Notes: a model not told the origin generated them from the sequence alone. DNA of 40,271 nt from Chthonomonas sp035294165 (GCF_035294165.1 NZ_DATGLN010000180.1:1-40271); one strand, 5' to 3'. Positions 1 through 8,049 are shown, numbered from the stretch's first letter. Numbers and translations are program-made.

Positions 1-334
1 TGTGGAAGAGGGCGAGCGTGGGGCCTACGAGGAGGATATCGAGGTTGCCATCGTTATCGAAGTCGAGGAAGGCGCATCCGTTGCCGATGGTTTGAAGGAT
101 GTTGAGGGGGCGAGGGCCGGGGATAACCCAACGGTAATCTAGCCCCGAAGGGGTGGCCACATCCACAAACCTCGGACCTGGCTCTCTAGACTTGGGTTTG
201 GGAGAACACGCAGAGAGCAGCTGACACCCTGGCAGCGCTAGTGCAAGGAGGGACTGGCCGAGAAGTTGTCCTAGCTCCCTGCGTGTTATAAAGATATTTT
301 GTAAGGAGTTAGTGCCCAGCCGAGCCTTGCCCAT
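1..334 (-). CDS. FG-GAP/VCBS-repeat (ASPIC/UnbV-like) lipoprotein, 3' end cut off by window edge
   Basis: An open frame runs from ATG at 334 to the left edge, so only about the first 111 residues are visible. The N-terminus has TRREL followed by a hydrophobic stretch and then LLSAC, which fits a lipoprotein signal (lipobox LSAC) with a twin-arginine-like start. The mature part contains RFVDVATPSGLDYRW and then FLDFDNDGNLDILLVG, which has the DxDxDGxxD calcium-binding loop of FG-GAP repeats. This arrangement is typical of CRTAC1/ASPIC-UnbV surface propellers. The start overlaps the end of the upstream small gene by 26 bases, suggesting coupling. No strong Shine-Dalgarno precedes the ATG. Export and lipidation are inferred. 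Confidence 0.75.
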   Translation of the reverse strand, partial: MGKARLGTNSLQNIFITRRELGQLLGQSLLALALPGCQLLSACSPKPKSREPGPRFVDVATPSGLDYRWVIPGPRPLNILQTIGNGCAFLDFDNDGNLDILLVGPTLALFH

Positions 335-563
335 AATAACGTGCATAGGGAGGAATTTGTCCCCCACCGCCTGACTGAGAATGCATATATCCTTGGGTAT
401 AGCTCTGTGAATACTGCTGCTGTAGGCTTTGAACGTTAGGCTTTTGTGCAGGCGGGCCTGCAGCACGATTGCTCCCTACAGTAAAGTGATAAATTACAAA
501 TCCGAGAACGAGCACGGCTACAACGCAAAAAGCGATTGCAACCGGCAAGAGTTGTTTATTCAT
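309..563 (-). CDS. small membrane-anchored Gln/Gly/Tyr-rich protein, unknown function
   Basis: This 84-residue protein starts MNKQLLPVAIAF and has one membrane segment at about residues 7-28. The tail is polar and low in complexity, rich in Gln, Ser, Gly and Tyr (for example SQSGGGGQIPP). A Shine-Dalgarno AAGGGAG lies about 10 nt before the ATG. It sits 18 nt downstream of the TPR gene and overlaps the start of the FG-GAP lipoprotein gene, so the three look like one transcript. The topology suggests a short anchor with an external tail. No family is recognised. Confidence 0.6.
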   Translation of the reverse strand: MNKQLLPVAIAFCVVAVLVLGFVIYHFTVGSNRAAGPPAQKPNVQSLQQQYSQSYTQGYMHSQSGGGGQIPPYARYYGQGSAGH

Positions 564-581
564 TTAATAGAAGCTCCCTTC

Positions 582-2597
582 TTAGTTTGAAATAACCGAT
601 GATGTGAGTTCTTTTACCCGTTTTTCTGCCACCTTGGCTACCTGCATGTTACCTAAAGCTCGTGCCGCGATAGCGAGTTGCCGGAATGTATCGGCAGCAT
701 TCGGGGCAAGTTGTGCAGAAAGGCTAAGTTGATGAAAAGCAGTTTTCAGATCGCCCTGTTTGAGAGCGATTACCCCACGCGCATAGGCACGAATGGCAGA
801 AAGTGAAGGCTCAGTGCCAGAAAGCTCAAGCTGTTTTTGGGCTTCACGCAGTTCATCAGGTGAAGAGCCTTGCCGAGCAAGAAGGCTAGCTAACAAGGCA
901 TGCGCCCGATGATCATACGGCAATAGAAAAACGAGTTGCTTGGCTGTTTGTAAAGCCTGGTTGAGTTGACCGTTTTTGATCTGAAGTCCAAGTAGGAATT
1001 CTGCGCAGGCGCTGTTTTCAGGATCGGACTGAAAGACCTGCTGTGCTAGGGATTCTGCCTTCTGGGCGTCGGTGTAAGTGAAGTTTGGTTTTGTAAGGAG
1101 AGCTCTCGCCTCACCGAATAAAATATCCGACGGAAGAGGATGCTTTATTCGATACGCCCAGTAGGCTTGAATTCTCTTTCGAATGGGATTGATACGCTGA
1201 GGATGCCACTTGACCGTGGCATCATACTCAATTTGGGCAGAACGCAGCCGATTGAGACCCAACCAAGCATTTCCAAGGGCCTCATGCGCGCTCGGATTGG
1301 CCGTAGCGATCTGCACGGCGCGTTGAGCCAGAGGAAGCGCTTTTTGAGCAAAATGAGCATCGGTCAAGCTATTTGCCGTAGCAATAAGCACTTGGGGTGC
1401 ATCGGCGGGAAGATGCAGAGCCTCTGCCCAATTCCGTAAGCATCCATCCACGTCTCCTCGCTGTGCTAGAAGCTCTGCCATTTTTCGATGTAGAGTTGAC
1501 GATTGCGGATGCACTCGCAAAGCATCATAAAGTTGTTGATAGCGAGCAGCCCCCTTTTGACATAGAAGATAGAGATGCTGCCATTGCGCTACTTCTTTGG
1601 GTAGGCCGAGCCTTTGGTAAACCTCTCGCAACGTTAGTGGTGCTGTCGGATCGTAAGGGTAAAGCTGATAGGCTCGGATAAGGGGAGCCACCGCCTGCTG
1701 GTAGTTACCCAGTAGAAAGTAGGCTCTCCCTTCTGCAAGCCAGGCTGCGGCATCCTGAGATGAAAGCTGAAGGGCTACTTGCGCTTGCACCAACGCCTCG
1801 CGTAGGTCCTGAGAACCGGTACTATGCTGAAGCAACCATGTTGCAAAGGCCTGCCGTATGGCCTCTTGATGTGGCGCTAACTGGATCGCTTCAAGGAACT
1901 GCTTGCGTGCCGCTGTCTCTTGATTTGCTCTGGACAGAAGCAGGGCTAAGGTAGCGCGATTGGCCCCATCTCGCGGATTAAGGGCCACAGCCTTTTGCGC
2001 TGCTTGTAAGGCCCCGGTGTTATCTCCCAAGGTCTCACGGGCTAAAGCCAAATAGGCCCAAGCTTCTCCTAGTGTTGGGTCAAGTTGCAAGGCTTTCTGC
2101 AGCTCATCAGAGGCTTTATCCATAGCACGTTGGCTTACATAAAACTTGCCCATGAGATAATGGGCTTGAGCGGACTGGGGATGGGTGCCTACATATTGAC
2201 GCAGTTCACCAAAAGCTGCGGTCACCAGACCACTGCCCAGCAAAGCACGTGCCCATTCATCACGATATTTCGGATTATCCGGGTCTAACCCAACAGCATG
2301 ACGCAAAACGGGATCGGCATGAACATAGTCTCCTCGTTGGTTGAGCTTTAGGCCTAAATAATAGAGAAAGATAGGGTCTACACGGTGCTTTGGGAACTGC
2401 CGAATCATCTGTAATAGCGTCATATGGCGATAACGCCATCGAAGAAACATGGGACTAGACAGTAAAGCCCAGACCCCAAGTAAGACTACTATGCCTATGA
2501 GAGATAAGAAAAATAGGCGTCGAAGCACTATGGAATAGCCACTTATAATTGCTAAGTTGCTTCTCCTATGACCATCTGCCGCACGTTGCGTTATCAT
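582..2597 (-). CDS. membrane-anchored TPR-repeat protein
   Basis: The 671-residue protein has one hydrophobic segment near residues 28-48 (LFFLSLIGIVVLLGVWALL), then many tetratricopeptide repeats up to the C-terminus. Clear TPR units include AQAHYLMGKFYVSQRAMDKA, GEAWAYLALARETLGDNTGA and SAHEALGNAWLGLNRLRSA. TPR arrays mediate protein-protein contacts; here they would sit on the outer face of the inner membrane. The position between a prepilin-like gene and an FG-GAP lipoprotein suggests a surface or envelope role, but no partner can be named. There is no clear Shine-Dalgarno at the ATG, so a start slightly downstream (for example GTG before the membrane segment) is possible. Confidence 0.8.
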   Translation of the reverse strand: MITQRAADGHRRSNLAIISGYSIVLRRLFFLSLIGIVVLLGVWALLSSPMFLRWRYRHMTLLQMIRQFPKHRVDPIFLYYLGLKLNQRGDYVHADPVLRHAVGLDPDNPKYRDEWARALLGSGLVTAAFGELRQYVGTHPQSAQAHYLMGKFYVSQRAMDKASDELQKALQLDPTLGEAWAYLALARETLGDNTGALQAAQKAVALNPRDGANRATLALLLSRANQETAARKQFLEAIQLAPHQEAIRQAFATWLLQHSTGSQDLREALVQAQVALQLSSQDAAAWLAEGRAYFLLGNYQQAVAPLIRAYQLYPYDPTAPLTLREVYQRLGLPKEVAQWQHLYLLCQKGAARYQQLYDALRVHPQSSTLHRKMAELLAQRGDVDGCLRNWAEALHLPADAPQVLIATANSLTDAHFAQKALPLAQRAVQIATANPSAHEALGNAWLGLNRLRSAQIEYDATVKWHPQRINPIRKRIQAYWAYRIKHPLPSDILFGEARALLTKPNFTYTDAQKAESLAQQVFQSDPENSACAEFLLGLQIKNGQLNQALQTAKQLVFLLPYDHRAHALLASLLARQGSSPDELREAQKQLELSGTEPSLSAIRAYARGVIALKQGDLKTAFHQLSLSAQLAPNAADTFRQLAIAARALGNMQVAKVAEKRVKELTSSVISN

Positions 2598-2620
2598 TCG
2601 CTTAAATGTACCTTATAGAA

Positions 2621-2659
2621 GAGTCAACAGGAGGACGAGCTTTCTCCTCCTGTTGACTC
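2621..2659 (-). terminator. perfect 15-bp stem-loop between prepilin and TPR genes
   Basis: Arms 2621-2635 and 2645-2659 are exact reverse complements (GAGTCAACAGGAGGA and its partner) around a 9-nt loop. The structure starts 16 nt after the prepilin stop. Read on the minus strand it is followed only by TTCTAT, a weak U-tract. It may be a terminator or a 3'-end stabiliser that partly separates the abundant pilin-type transcript from the TPR gene. Confidence 0.6.
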
Positions 2660-2674
2660 AGACCATAGTCTTTT

Positions 2675-3505
2675 TTATGGGTGGTTGCGCAGGATATCCT
2701 GTGGTGAATTAATCACCGCATTCATGACGTTAGCATCCACCGACTTCACGTGACCATCGGCAAACACAGCATTGAATTTGCCGAAATGGCGCGCTGCAGG
2801 CCGACGTCCTCCATTGCGACAGCTACCGAAGTCCTCCTGTTCTGGTATCCCAAAGTCCCAGTCCACGGATCCGTTTTCCTTCCATATCTTCGGATGCATA
2901 TTGAACGGACCAGGCCCATCAGTACCACATCCAGACCAGCTTCCGCTTCCTGGAATATCGAAGTTGGGATCGGCAGCCTTATTTTGAGGCGTTCCGAACT
3001 CAGCAGCATCCGCAACTGCCACCAAATTGGCCGGAGAGTAGAGGCTAGCGAGTTTAGCACCAGGAAATCCGCCGTTTCCACCGCCAAAATCCACCCAGCC
3101 AATGGTTAGTCCGCCGAAGGGATTGTAGCCGTAGCTTGTTGGGTCCCATCCTGACCCGATATACGGATCATCCGGGCAGTTAAAGATGCCTCGGGCTTGC
3201 CCGGTAGCGGCGCTATAGGGCATACCATCGCCATATTTTTGTACATACGGCTGAATGCTAATGCGCCAAATACATTTCTGAGCATCGAGTGATGGCCCAC
3301 CCCATCCGCAAGGGAAGGTCTCGTCATAGTCTTGGACATACATATCTATACCAAGACCGATTTGCTTGAGATTGCTGGTGCAGGTAATGGCTCGTGCTCG
3401 CTCTCGCGCCTGTGCGAAAACAGGGAACAGAATCGCAGCCAGAATCGCTATAATGGCGATGACCACGAGCAATTCGATAAGCGTGAATGCATTCTTCACT
3501 TTCAT
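2675..3505 (-). CDS. type II secretion/pilin-like protein (prepilin N-methylation domain, DUF1559, H-x9-DG tail)
   Basis: The 276-residue protein opens MKVKNAFTLIELLVVIAIIA, a prepilin leader of six residues followed by Phe and the hydrophobic helix with Glu5 of the mature chain. The residue before the cleavage point is Ala rather than the usual Gly. The globular part follows the DUF1559 pattern, with SNLKQIGLGIDMYVQDYDETFP after the helix and an H-x9-DG motif at the end (HFGKFNAVFADG). Such proteins are numerous in Planctomycetes and Armatimonadota, and their exact role is unsettled. A Shine-Dalgarno AGGAGA lies about 9 nt before ATG. The LacI-family gene ends 65 nt upstream. Confidence 0.9.
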   Translation of the reverse strand: MKVKNAFTLIELLVVIAIIAILAAILFPVFAQARERARAITCTSNLKQIGLGIDMYVQDYDETFPCGWGGPSLDAQKCIWRISIQPYVQKYGDGMPYSAATGQARGIFNCPDDPYIGSGWDPTSYGYNPFGGLTIGWVDFGGGNGGFPGAKLASLYSPANLVAVADAAEFGTPQNKAADPNFDIPGSGSWSGCGTDGPGPFNMHPKIWKENGSVDWDFGIPEQEDFGSCRNGGRRPAARHFGKFNAVFADGHVKSVDANVMNAVINSPQDILRNHP

Positions 3506-3570
3506 GTTTTTTTTCTCCTATCTATTTTCTGCCTTCTAGTTGATTGATAGTACTGACTGCGAAAAGACGA

Positions 3571-4569
3571 TTAGGCCGTGTCACCATAAACAAACTCTAC
3601 AGGTAGCACCACCTCCTTCTGTTGTTCTTTATCTCGCCTGGCTATCTGCTCCACTAAGAGGGCAATAGCCTGGCTTGCAACATCGAACCAAGGCGCCTTG
3701 ACGGTCGTTAACCGATGAAAGAGACTTCCCATTGTTCGGATACCGTCATATCCTACCACCGCAATATCGTTTGGAACGTTCAGACCCCTGTCACGACAGA
3801 TCACCAGCGTATCTAGAGCAGACATATCATTCCAACAAACGACCGCAGTAGCCTGGCTGCTAAGCAGTAGCTCGCAAAAAGTATCTACAGCCTTATCGTT
3901 ATGAGCAATGTTTTCTGGCCCTTGCCACGTGGTAACTCGCATACGATAGCTTTGGGCACGCTCCATAAAACCATCGTAACGACGACATACGGATACGAGT
4001 GGACGGTTGCTTGCTCGGTAGAGCACATGCGAATGCTCCTTGTAAGCTAGGTGCTCCGCCTGGAGCTTGCCCCCTGTAAAATCATCCACAACTACCGAAG
4101 GCAAACTTTCTATGGCATCGGCAAGAGCAACAACCGGCAAGTGCGATTTTGCCAGAAGAGTTGCTAGCGGATCATCAGCAGAGGTATGGACGATAAGTCC
4201 ATCTAGGCGCCCATCTACTAGTTCAGCATAGATGTCCTTTACGGAGCGACGGGGAAACGTCCCGTGAACTAATAGATCGAGCCGATGCTGATCACACCCT
4301 CGCTGTAATCCTCCTATGATCTCAGAATAGAAGGGCAAACTAGCGTTCAGGTACCCAAGACCGCCATAAAATCCGACAATGCCTGTTCGCTTCTTTCGCA
4401 GGGATCGGGCGATTGCATTTGGAAAGTAATCCAGCTCCGTAGCCGCTTGCAAGACCCGCTGTTGTGTAGCATTTGAAACTCGAACGTGAGTCATGTTTCT
4501 GTTGAGAACAGCAGAGACCGTCATACGACTAACGCCAGCTCGCTTGGCGACATCCTCTAACGTCACCAT
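3571..4569 (-). CDS. LacI/GalR-family transcriptional regulator
   Basis: The protein begins with the LacI helix-turn-helix (TLEDVAKRAGVSRMTVSAVLNRN), then the hinge helix (FPNAIARSLRKKRTGIVGF), and a periplasmic-binding-protein-like effector domain of about 270 residues. I placed the start at ATG 4569 because AAAGGG precedes it and the HTH then begins at residue 2; a longer frame from GTG 4608 adds 13 residues unlike the family. The effector is not evident; sugars are usual for the family. The promoter upstream is full consensus and carries an operator-like palindrome at the start site, so autorepression is likely. The prepilin gene follows on the same strand. Confidence 0.92.
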   Translation of the reverse strand: MVTLEDVAKRAGVSRMTVSAVLNRNMTHVRVSNATQQRVLQAATELDYFPNAIARSLRKKRTGIVGFYGGLGYLNASLPFYSEIIGGLQRGCDQHRLDLLVHGTFPRRSVKDIYAELVDGRLDGLIVHTSADDPLATLLAKSHLPVVALADAIESLPSVVVDDFTGGKLQAEHLAYKEHSHVLYRASNRPLVSVCRRYDGFMERAQSYRMRVTTWQGPENIAHNDKAVDTFCELLLSSQATAVVCWNDMSALDTLVICRDRGLNVPNDIAVVGYDGIRTMGSLFHRLTTVKAPWFDVASQAIALLVEQIARRDKEQQKEVVLPVEFVYGDTA

Positions 4570-4609
4570 TTTGCGCCCTTTGTTTTCCTCTTTCACCGCT
4601 CTATCCACT

Positions 4610-4625
4610 GATTTATCGGTAAATC
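4610..4625. promoter_or_regulatory. LacI-type operator candidate at the transcription start of the regulator
   Basis: A 16-bp near-perfect palindrome (GATTTATC/GGTAAATC, 7 of 8 pairs) has the central CG step typical of LacI/GalR operators. It lies about 40 nt upstream of the regulator's ATG and immediately downstream of its predicted start site. A second small palindrome, AATCTAGATT, abuts it at 4622-4631. Confidence 0.55.
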
Positions 4626-4632
4626 TAGATTC

Positions 4633-4661
4633 ATTATAACAAAGGTTTGGTCAGCTGTCAA
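4633..4661 (-). promoter_or_regulatory. consensus sigma-70-type promoter of the LacI-family gene
   Basis: On the minus strand TTGACA (4656-4661) and TATAAT (4633-4638) are separated by 17 nt, with TGT just before the -10 (extended -10). All consensus positions match. The start site would be near 4626, at the edge of the operator-like palindrome. Confidence 0.8.
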
Positions 4662-4680
4662 GGAATGAACCAAACTTTTG
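4640..4680. repeat. inverted repeat flanking the -35 box of the LacI-family promoter
   Basis: CAAAGGTTTGGT (4640-4651) and ACCAAACTTTTG (4669-4680) are reverse complements at 11 of 12 positions, separated by 17 nt. The arms bracket the -35 hexamer. They may be a second regulator site distinct from the palindrome at 4610-4625. Confidence 0.45.
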
Positions 4681-4740
4681 CATTATCGTTCTACCCCTCA
4701 TACCTAAAACCCTGCAACTCGTTAGCTTTACAAAGCGGAC

Positions 4741-5097
4741 TCAACCGTTTGAATGTGTTTTCATGGAATTTTGGTGACCCCCATTATGCGTTAATAAGTA
4801 GCGATAGCGCATTCTGAGGAGATCGGCTCCATGCCCACCTGTCATTCTCTCCAACCAATCTCTATCGTCAGGAGATACCTTCGATATGTCTCCGTGGGTT
4901 TCAACCGCAAGTTTATCTACTTGCTTCGCTGCTAAATCGCCATGATCTAAATAGTCTCTATAGAGGTACCGGTTACCTGGAACTGGAGGATGGGGATTGG
5001 GAGCCGTAGCACGCCCCATAAAGAATAAGAAAAGCCCCAAAAGCAGCACGACACCGATTACAAAGAGCTTTATTTCCTGTCCTTCCGCGTTTTGCAT
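4741..5097 (-). CDS. small single-pass membrane protein, unknown function
   Basis: This is a 118-residue protein with one strong membrane segment at about residues 10-28 (LFVIGVVLLLGLFLFFMGR) and a hydrophilic tail containing SPDDRDWLERMTGGHGADLL. A Shine-Dalgarno GGAGGG lies 5 nt before ATG. It is transcribed away from the LarA-like gene, from a region where two extended -10 elements overlap. I do not recognise a family. Confidence 0.7.
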   Translation of the reverse strand: MQNAEGQEIKLFVIGVVLLLGLFLFFMGRATAPNPHPPVPGNRYLYRDYLDHGDLAAKQVDKLAVETHGDISKVSPDDRDWLERMTGGHGADLLRMRYRYLLTHNGGHQNSMKTHSNG

Positions 5098-5141
5098 TTG
5101 CTCCCTCCAACATAAATCTCCTCAGCGCCCCATGTCGAAGC

Positions 5142-5150
5142 TGGTATTAT
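5142..5150 (+). promoter_or_regulatory. extended -10 element for the LarA-like gene
   Basis: TG-G-TATTAT reads toward the LarA-like gene, placing a start near 5157, about 28 nt before its ATG. There is no recognisable -35. It overlaps the leftward element at 5149-5157. Confidence 0.45.
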
Positions 5151-5157
5151 TATAACA
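5149..5157 (-). promoter_or_regulatory. extended -10 element for the small membrane protein gene
   Basis: On the minus strand TG-T-TATAAT is a full extended -10, giving a start near 5142, about 45 nt before the ATG at 5097. No -35 match is seen. The hexamer shares two bases with the rightward -10. Confidence 0.5.
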
Positions 5158-5184
5158 TGCTGACTTGTGCCAAAGGAGCCGCTC

Positions 5185-6513
5185 ATGCAAATAGAACTGC
5201 CAAGCCACCTGTTCACCTTCCCTGAAGTGCCTCTGCCTACCGTCTGGAGTGTGCGTCAAATAGAACGTACTCCTGCCTTGCCCCCAAAACAGATAGAACA
5301 GCGTACCCGTGAAGCCCTAGAGTCGCTGCTCGCATCTCGGTCGCTGCCTACCCACGCCTCGGTTGCCGTCGGCGTGGGTAGTCGTGGCATTGCCAATCTC
5401 GCCCTCATCGTCCGAACGGTTGTCGGCGTGCTGAAAGCGCATGGGCACTGCCCCTTCATCGTGCCCGCTATGGGCAGTCATGGAGGAGCGACCGCTCAGG
5501 GTCAAACAGAGGTGCTCCATAGCTACGGCATTACCCCAGAAAACGTTGGCGCCGAAATTAAAGCCACCATGGAGGTCTCCCCAATTGGAGAACTCACAGA
5601 AGAGGCCGAAGGCTATAAAGGCTTCCCCGTTGTCTGTGACCGCAACGCCCTCCAGGCCGACGCGATTCTGCTGATCAACCGCATCAAACCGCACACCGAC
5701 TTTACCGGCCCCATCGAAAGCGGTATAGCAAAAATGCTGGCCATCGGGCTTGGTAAACAACAGGGCGCCGAACGTATCCATCACTACGGAGCCGCAGGCC
5801 TTCGTGACCTCATGCCCCACGTAGCCCGCTTTATGGCCGCACACCTTCCCGTCTTAGGCGGCATCGCGCTTATCGAGAACTCCCTCGGGCATACCGGCGA
5901 AATCCATCCAGTTCCCCCTCATGCCATCGGGCGAGCGCCGGAGCAAGCCCTCCTCGATAAAAGCCGTAAGCTAATGCCCCACCTGCCCTTTAGCTCTCTT
6001 GACCTTCTACTGGTGGATGAGATGGGAAAAAACATCAGCGGCTCCTGTATGGATACGCATGTCATCGGCCGTGCCGTTATGCCCTCCATCCCCGAATCCG
6101 AATGGGATGGCCCCAACATCCGCCTCATCGCCGTTTTTGATCTAACCGATGCCTCTCATGGCAATGCTGCAGCCTTTGGTCTTGCCGATATGATCACGGA
6201 ACGCCTTGCCAAAAAGATCGATTTCGTCGCCTCCTACATCAACATGCGCACCAGCGGCGAAGGCGGCATCCAACGTGCCCGATTGCCCCTTATCCTGCCT
6301 ACCCCGGAAGATTGCGTGCGTACCGGCATCGCGACCTGTGGCCGAGGCGACTGGACAAAAGTGCGCCTTGCGCGCATCCGAAACACGGCCGATCTGCAAA
6401 ACCTTGAAATAAGCCAAGCCCTGCTTGAAGAGGCAAAAGCGAACCCAGATCTCGAGGTCGCTGCGGTGGGGCATCCCCTTGACCTAAGCCGACCGCTTCC
6501 TGCCGGACGATAG
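5185..6513 (+). CDS. LarA-like (lactate racemase domain, DUF2088) protein
   Basis: The 442-residue protein resembles the nickel-pincer-dependent racemase/epimerase superfamily. The key residues appear kept: His99 in MGSHGGAT, His170 in RIKPHTDFTG, Lys183 in SGIAKMLAIG, and His199/200 in RIHHYG. In characterised LarA the matching residues bind the nickel-pincer nucleotide (Lys covalently) or do acid-base chemistry. The substrate is unknown, as the wider family acts on diverse 2-hydroxyacids. No larB, larC or larE cofactor genes are in the window. I chose ATG 5185 because AAAGGAG lies 7 nt upstream; the frame could extend to GTG 5167, but that would place the Shine-Dalgarno inside the gene. Confidence 0.8.
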   Translation: MQIELPSHLFTFPEVPLPTVWSVRQIERTPALPPKQIEQRTREALESLLASRSLPTHASVAVGVGSRGIANLALIVRTVVGVLKAHGHCPFIVPAMGSHGGATAQGQTEVLHSYGITPENVGAEIKATMEVSPIGELTEEAEGYKGFPVVCDRNALQADAILLINRIKPHTDFTGPIESGIAKMLAIGLGKQQGAERIHHYGAAGLRDLMPHVARFMAAHLPVLGGIALIENSLGHTGEIHPVPPHAIGRAPEQALLDKSRKLMPHLPFSSLDLLLVDEMGKNISGSCMDTHVIGRAVMPSIPESEWDGPNIRLIAVFDLTDASHGNAAAFGLADMITERLAKKIDFVASYINMRTSGEGGIQRARLPLILPTPEDCVRTGIATCGRGDWTKVRLARIRNTADLQNLEISQALLEEAKANPDLEVAAVGHPLDLSRPLPAGR

Positions 6514-6533
6514 CACAGCTTTACAAGTTCGTT

Positions 6534-7925
6534 TTAGAAATGGATGGCCAACTGGGTGGTGAACACAGAGTTGCCAGTAGAGCGTGACATGTCCAGCAGA
6601 GAAGAGGAGCTGTTCCCGTACTGATACAGCAACTGCAACATGGCATTGCGAGTGAGGTTTAAACCGGCTCCCAGTGTGATAAACTGCTGCGAAGGAAGAG
6701 AGCGTCCACCTAGGCCGGAAGCGGCAGAAAGATCGTAAAAAATGCTCTCAAAACCCGCACTCAGATGCAAGCCCGGCAACGGATCCCAAATGACGCCTGC
6801 TCGCCCCCGATAGACTCCATTCAACACCATGTCAGAAAGAGCATCCCGGTTGTTTGTGTTCATCAGAATTTCACCCATCAAATAGCTCTGAAGCGAGCGA
6901 GACAGCCGTAACGAAAAACTGGTAAACGGCCCCTCCAAAAGGGCGCTGTTCGGTAGCAGCAGGCTACTGGCCAAAAGCGAGTTATTGTCAAGCGCAGGGG
7001 CTACAACCTGAAAGCCTAACTCCGCACTTGCCGGTCCATTGGCATACCCCACATGAAAACGGTAGGCATTGCCCCCCAGCAAGGAATAGCTGCTTCCCTC
7101 CAGGATCGGCACTAAATTGCGTAATGCTTCGGCCTGCAGCGTAATGTTAGATAGAGGGCGATAGGTAAGGCGTGTTATGTAAGACAACGCCCCGGTGCTA
7201 GGAGGAAGGAGCGGGTCAAGCGCAGTCGCATCACCAAGTTGCATCTGCAGTTGTGCGGCACGCGTCAGAGAGAGTTGAAGTGCAACTCCAGTGCCAGAAG
7301 CATTGGACAATCGCAAAGTGTTCGCCAGATCCGTGAGATTCAATGTGGGAAGAATAGCCTCACCAACGGCTCTAGAAGAGGGTGATCCGCCAACCGCCTT
7401 GGAAGAGGGCAAAGGTGCTTCGAGTAGGGGGAGTTGGGGGTCTACGTGTGCGGCCACTTGAAAAGCGGGGGCAGGTCCCGAACCTGACGCGGCAGAGCTT
7501 GGGGAATTGGTAAGAGACGCTTCTACGGCGGCAACACTAGCTTCTGCGGCAGCTCGCGTCTCCCCCAGCATCTTCAACTCCGGCTCAAATTCGACCACCA
7601 GACGCTTAAGTGGCTCGATCTCTTTGAGGGTAACATGTGTCGCCGAGCTGGCCACACTGAGCCTATCCAGAGCACGCTTCAAGGCTACGGCCAACTCATA
7701 GCGAGAGCGCAGAGACTTGCCCTGAAAATAGTCGCTTGGATAGCCGGTAATCGCCCCCTCCTGTTGGAGGGTCGCTAGTGCCGCATAGGCCCAGTTACCG
7801 GAAGGCACATCTTGGAAAGGATTCGACGCCTGTTGTGCCAAACCCATCCGCGCACCTGCCAGTAGAAGCAGAATAGCCCCCAAAAGAAGAAAGCTATGCC
7901 AATGTAAACCTGCTCTTTTGACCAT
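6534..7925 (-). CDS. SLH-domain outer-membrane beta-barrel (porin-like) protein
   Basis: The protein has a signal peptide (FLLLGAILLLLAGARMGLAQQ), then one S-layer-homology domain at about residues 35-90 (FQDVPSGNWAYAALATLQ ... SRYELAVALKRALDRL), a helical linker to about 140, a Ser/Pro/Ala-rich spacer, and a long beta-rich region of alternating strands ending in LAIHF. The terminal Phe is the usual outer-membrane barrel signature. SLH-barrel proteins tether the outer membrane to cell-wall polymers in Thermus/Deinococcus, Cyanobacteria and Negativicutes. ATG 7925 and GTG 7931 are both possible starts. A TTGACA/TATTAT promoter lies upstream. It converges with the LarA-like gene with 20 nt between. 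Confidence 0.82.
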   Translation of the reverse strand: MVKRAGLHWHSFLLLGAILLLLAGARMGLAQQASNPFQDVPSGNWAYAALATLQQEGAITGYPSDYFQGKSLRSRYELAVALKRALDRLSVASSATHVTLKEIEPLKRLVVEFEPELKMLGETRAAAEASVAAVEASLTNSPSSAASGSGPAPAFQVAAHVDPQLPLLEAPLPSSKAVGGSPSSRAVGEAILPTLNLTDLANTLRLSNASGTGVALQLSLTRAAQLQMQLGDATALDPLLPPSTGALSYITRLTYRPLSNITLQAEALRNLVPILEGSSYSLLGGNAYRFHVGYANGPASAELGFQVVAPALDNNSLLASSLLLPNSALLEGPFTSFSLRLSRSLQSYLMGEILMNTNNRDALSDMVLNGVYRGRAGVIWDPLPGLHLSAGFESIFYDLSAASGLGGRSLPSQQFITLGAGLNLTRNAMLQLLYQYGNSSSSLLDMSRSTGNSVFTTQLAIHF

Positions 7926-7990
7926 CTCCACCTAGACCTAGGCGCTGACTAACCAACGACATGGTTTTTAAAAACCCTTGCACCCTCTAT

Positions 7991-8020
7991 ATAATACTGG
8001 TGCCGCTGTCGTTCTGTCAA
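7991..8020 (-). promoter_or_regulatory. promoter of the SLH-barrel gene
   Basis: On the minus strand TTGACA (8015-8020) and TATTAT (7991-7996) are 18 nt apart. The start would be near 7984, about 58 nt before the coding start. The leader contains the self-complementary GGTTTTTAAAAACC. Confidence 0.7.
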
Positions 8021-8049
8021 CAGAATTTTTTGCCCCCATTGCTTTGAAA

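Noticed and set aside
4570..4608. GTG 4608 as start of the LacI-family gene
   Set aside because: It would overlap the operator-promoter region and add residues before an HTH that normally begins at the N-terminus; ATG 4569 has a Shine-Dalgarno.
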